Below are positions 63,461-64,000 of a stretch of DNA of 64,000 nt, in pieces (within the stretch, counting starts at the first letter, position 1; every line of letters starts with the position of its first letter). The stretch lies in assembly GCA_025362315.1 (NCBI GenBank), contig JANYGP010000075.1, positions 62,001-126,000 on the forward strand, given 5' to 3'. The notes beneath the pieces are model-generated. The model worked only from the letters and a program-made list of their open reading frames with translations. It made no database searches and had not been told where the DNA came from. Position numbers and translations under genes: made by a program. The stretch comes from Polaromonas sp. GTDB taxonomy: Bacteria > Pseudomonadota > Gammaproteobacteria > Burkholderiales > Burkholderiaceae_C.

Positions 63461-64000
63461 TCAAATGTGCGGCACGCCTTTTTTCTGCCGCTCAATCTCA
63501 TCTTTTTTCATGTTCAGGTAGCTCGCTTTGTCGGCTTCATGCAGTTGCAGTGGGTACTGCTCCGTGCTGTCAAACCATTTCTCCAGCCTGTTGTCCAGCT
63601 GCTCGTGCGCAGGCACAGACAATGACTTCAGGTACGCATCAATGGCCAGGTAGTAGCGCATGGTGTTGCGTTCAACTGCGCCCCGCATGCCACCTACGTA
63701 AACGCCTCCATTAGCGCCTCCATCAGCGCCCCCATTAGCGCCTGCATTAGCGTTGCTTTCATTCGAATTTGTTTCAATTTTTGTAAAGCCAACTTTGCTG
63801 CTTCCTGCTGTGCTCAGGTAAGCTTGCATGGCTATCCTGCCCGCCAGACCAAAACCATATGCATATTGAAGATGCAAAAAGGTTTTGTTGTTAGGTAACG
63901 GTACTGCTGCAAGTGATATTGCGTAGTTGCTGGTACCCAATGGGCCTTTGTCAGCATTCAGTTGCACCCGCATGAAATTTGGATTCGGCGGATTCGCTGT
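63461..64000 (-). CDS. Unrecognised protein, 5' end cut by the window
   Basis: The frame is open to the edge, so the ATG at 63973 need not be the start. About 179 residues are visible. I do not recognise the fold: an N-terminal beta-rich part (NYAISLAAVPLPNNKTFLHLQYAYG), a glycine/alanine/asparagine-rich insert of about 30 residues coded by four 12-base repeats, and a helical, charged C-terminus (TMRYYLAIDAYLKSL ... KASYLNMKKDEIERQKKG). It could be a secreted or envelope protein but this is not shown. Confidence 0.6.
   Translation of the reverse strand, partial: TANPPNPNFMRVQLNADKGPLGTSNYAISLAAVPLPNNKTFLHLQYAYGFGLAGRIAMQAYLSTAGSSKVGFTKIETNSNESNANAGANGGADGGANGGVYVGGMRGAVERNTMRYYLAIDAYLKSLSVPAHEQLDNRLEKWFDSTEQYPLQLHEADKASYLNMKKDEIERQKKGVPHI
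63704..63751. repeat. Four 12-base tandem repeats inside the last gene
   Basis: Units GCCTCCATTAGC, GCCTCCATCAGC, GCCCCCATTAGC and GCCTGCATTAGC encode the Asn/Gly/Ala-rich insert and could vary in number between strains. Confidence 0.8.

Overview
The window is a 64 kb chromosomal segment of a Burkholderiales bacterium, most probably a freshwater-type Comamonadaceae (Rhodoferax/Polaromonas/Limnohabitans neighbourhood). That placement is inferred from the pheT-ihfA-merR-tRNA-Pro order, the Bug-family binding proteins, the sigma factor-DUF3619-DUF3106-RDD-ilvB block and a dispersed palindromic repeat of a kind I associate with this family. No phage, plasmid, IS element, rRNA or CRISPR array was seen.

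Layout. 1-3.6 kb: translation and nucleoid genes (pheT 3' part, ihfA, MerR regulator, tRNA-Pro). 3.6-4.2 kb: Nudix hydrolase. 4.4-9.0 kb: a light-energy operon of three unrecognised, mutually similar small proteins, a DTK-motif proton-pumping rhodopsin, lycopene cyclase and the beta-carotene-cleaving enzyme Blh. 9.2-17.4 kb (minus strand): an aromatic-acid operon with gentisate dioxygenase, a fumarylacetoacetase-family hydrolase, an FAD oxidoreductase, a TRAP transporter and two Bug binding proteins, with a divergent MarR gene. 18-20.3 kb: ferredoxin plus a glutamine-synthetase-like gene and a Rieske oxygenase gene that appear to have been fused and ruined by one deletion. 20.3-25 kb: small conserved genes, isochorismatase-family hydrolase, SDR with a LiuR-like box, ferric-iron binding protein with a Fur-like box, patatin lipoprotein. 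25-28.2 kb: moaA-mobA-moeA. 28.2-32.3 kb: an accessory patch with three type II toxin-antitoxin pairs and a TPR gene split by an amber codon. 32.4-40.9 kb: aldehyde dehydrogenase, a membrane pyrophosphatase carrying an OmpA-like tail divergent from soluble ppa, a BLUF photoreceptor, hydrolase, a PD-(D/E)XK-like protein and a FemAB-like acyltransferase. 40.9-50.2 kb: nadE, glnB, the sigma-factor operon, ilvB-ilvN-ilvC, pssA. 50.3-56.4 kb: LysR, FAD amino-acid dehydrogenase, GltI-type binding protein, Hsp15, TctE/TctD. 56.6-59.6 kb: tctCBA tricarboxylate transporter. 59.7-64 kb: FKBP isomerase, a nuclease-helicase, an RcnB-like protein and a cut-off unknown gene.

How the genes work together. 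The opsin, crtY and blh provide the pump, its beta-carotene precursor step and the retinal-forming cleavage; crtE, crtB and crtI must lie elsewhere. The three upstream proteins share this operon and have no assigned role; they are the best candidate here for something undescribed. TRAP/Bug/gentisate genes form one uptake-and-ring-cleavage unit. TctD/TctE probably controls the divergent tctCBA. At least 13 copies of one short palindromic repeat are scattered through the window, three of them read through in frame inside moeA, the FemAB-like gene and nadE.
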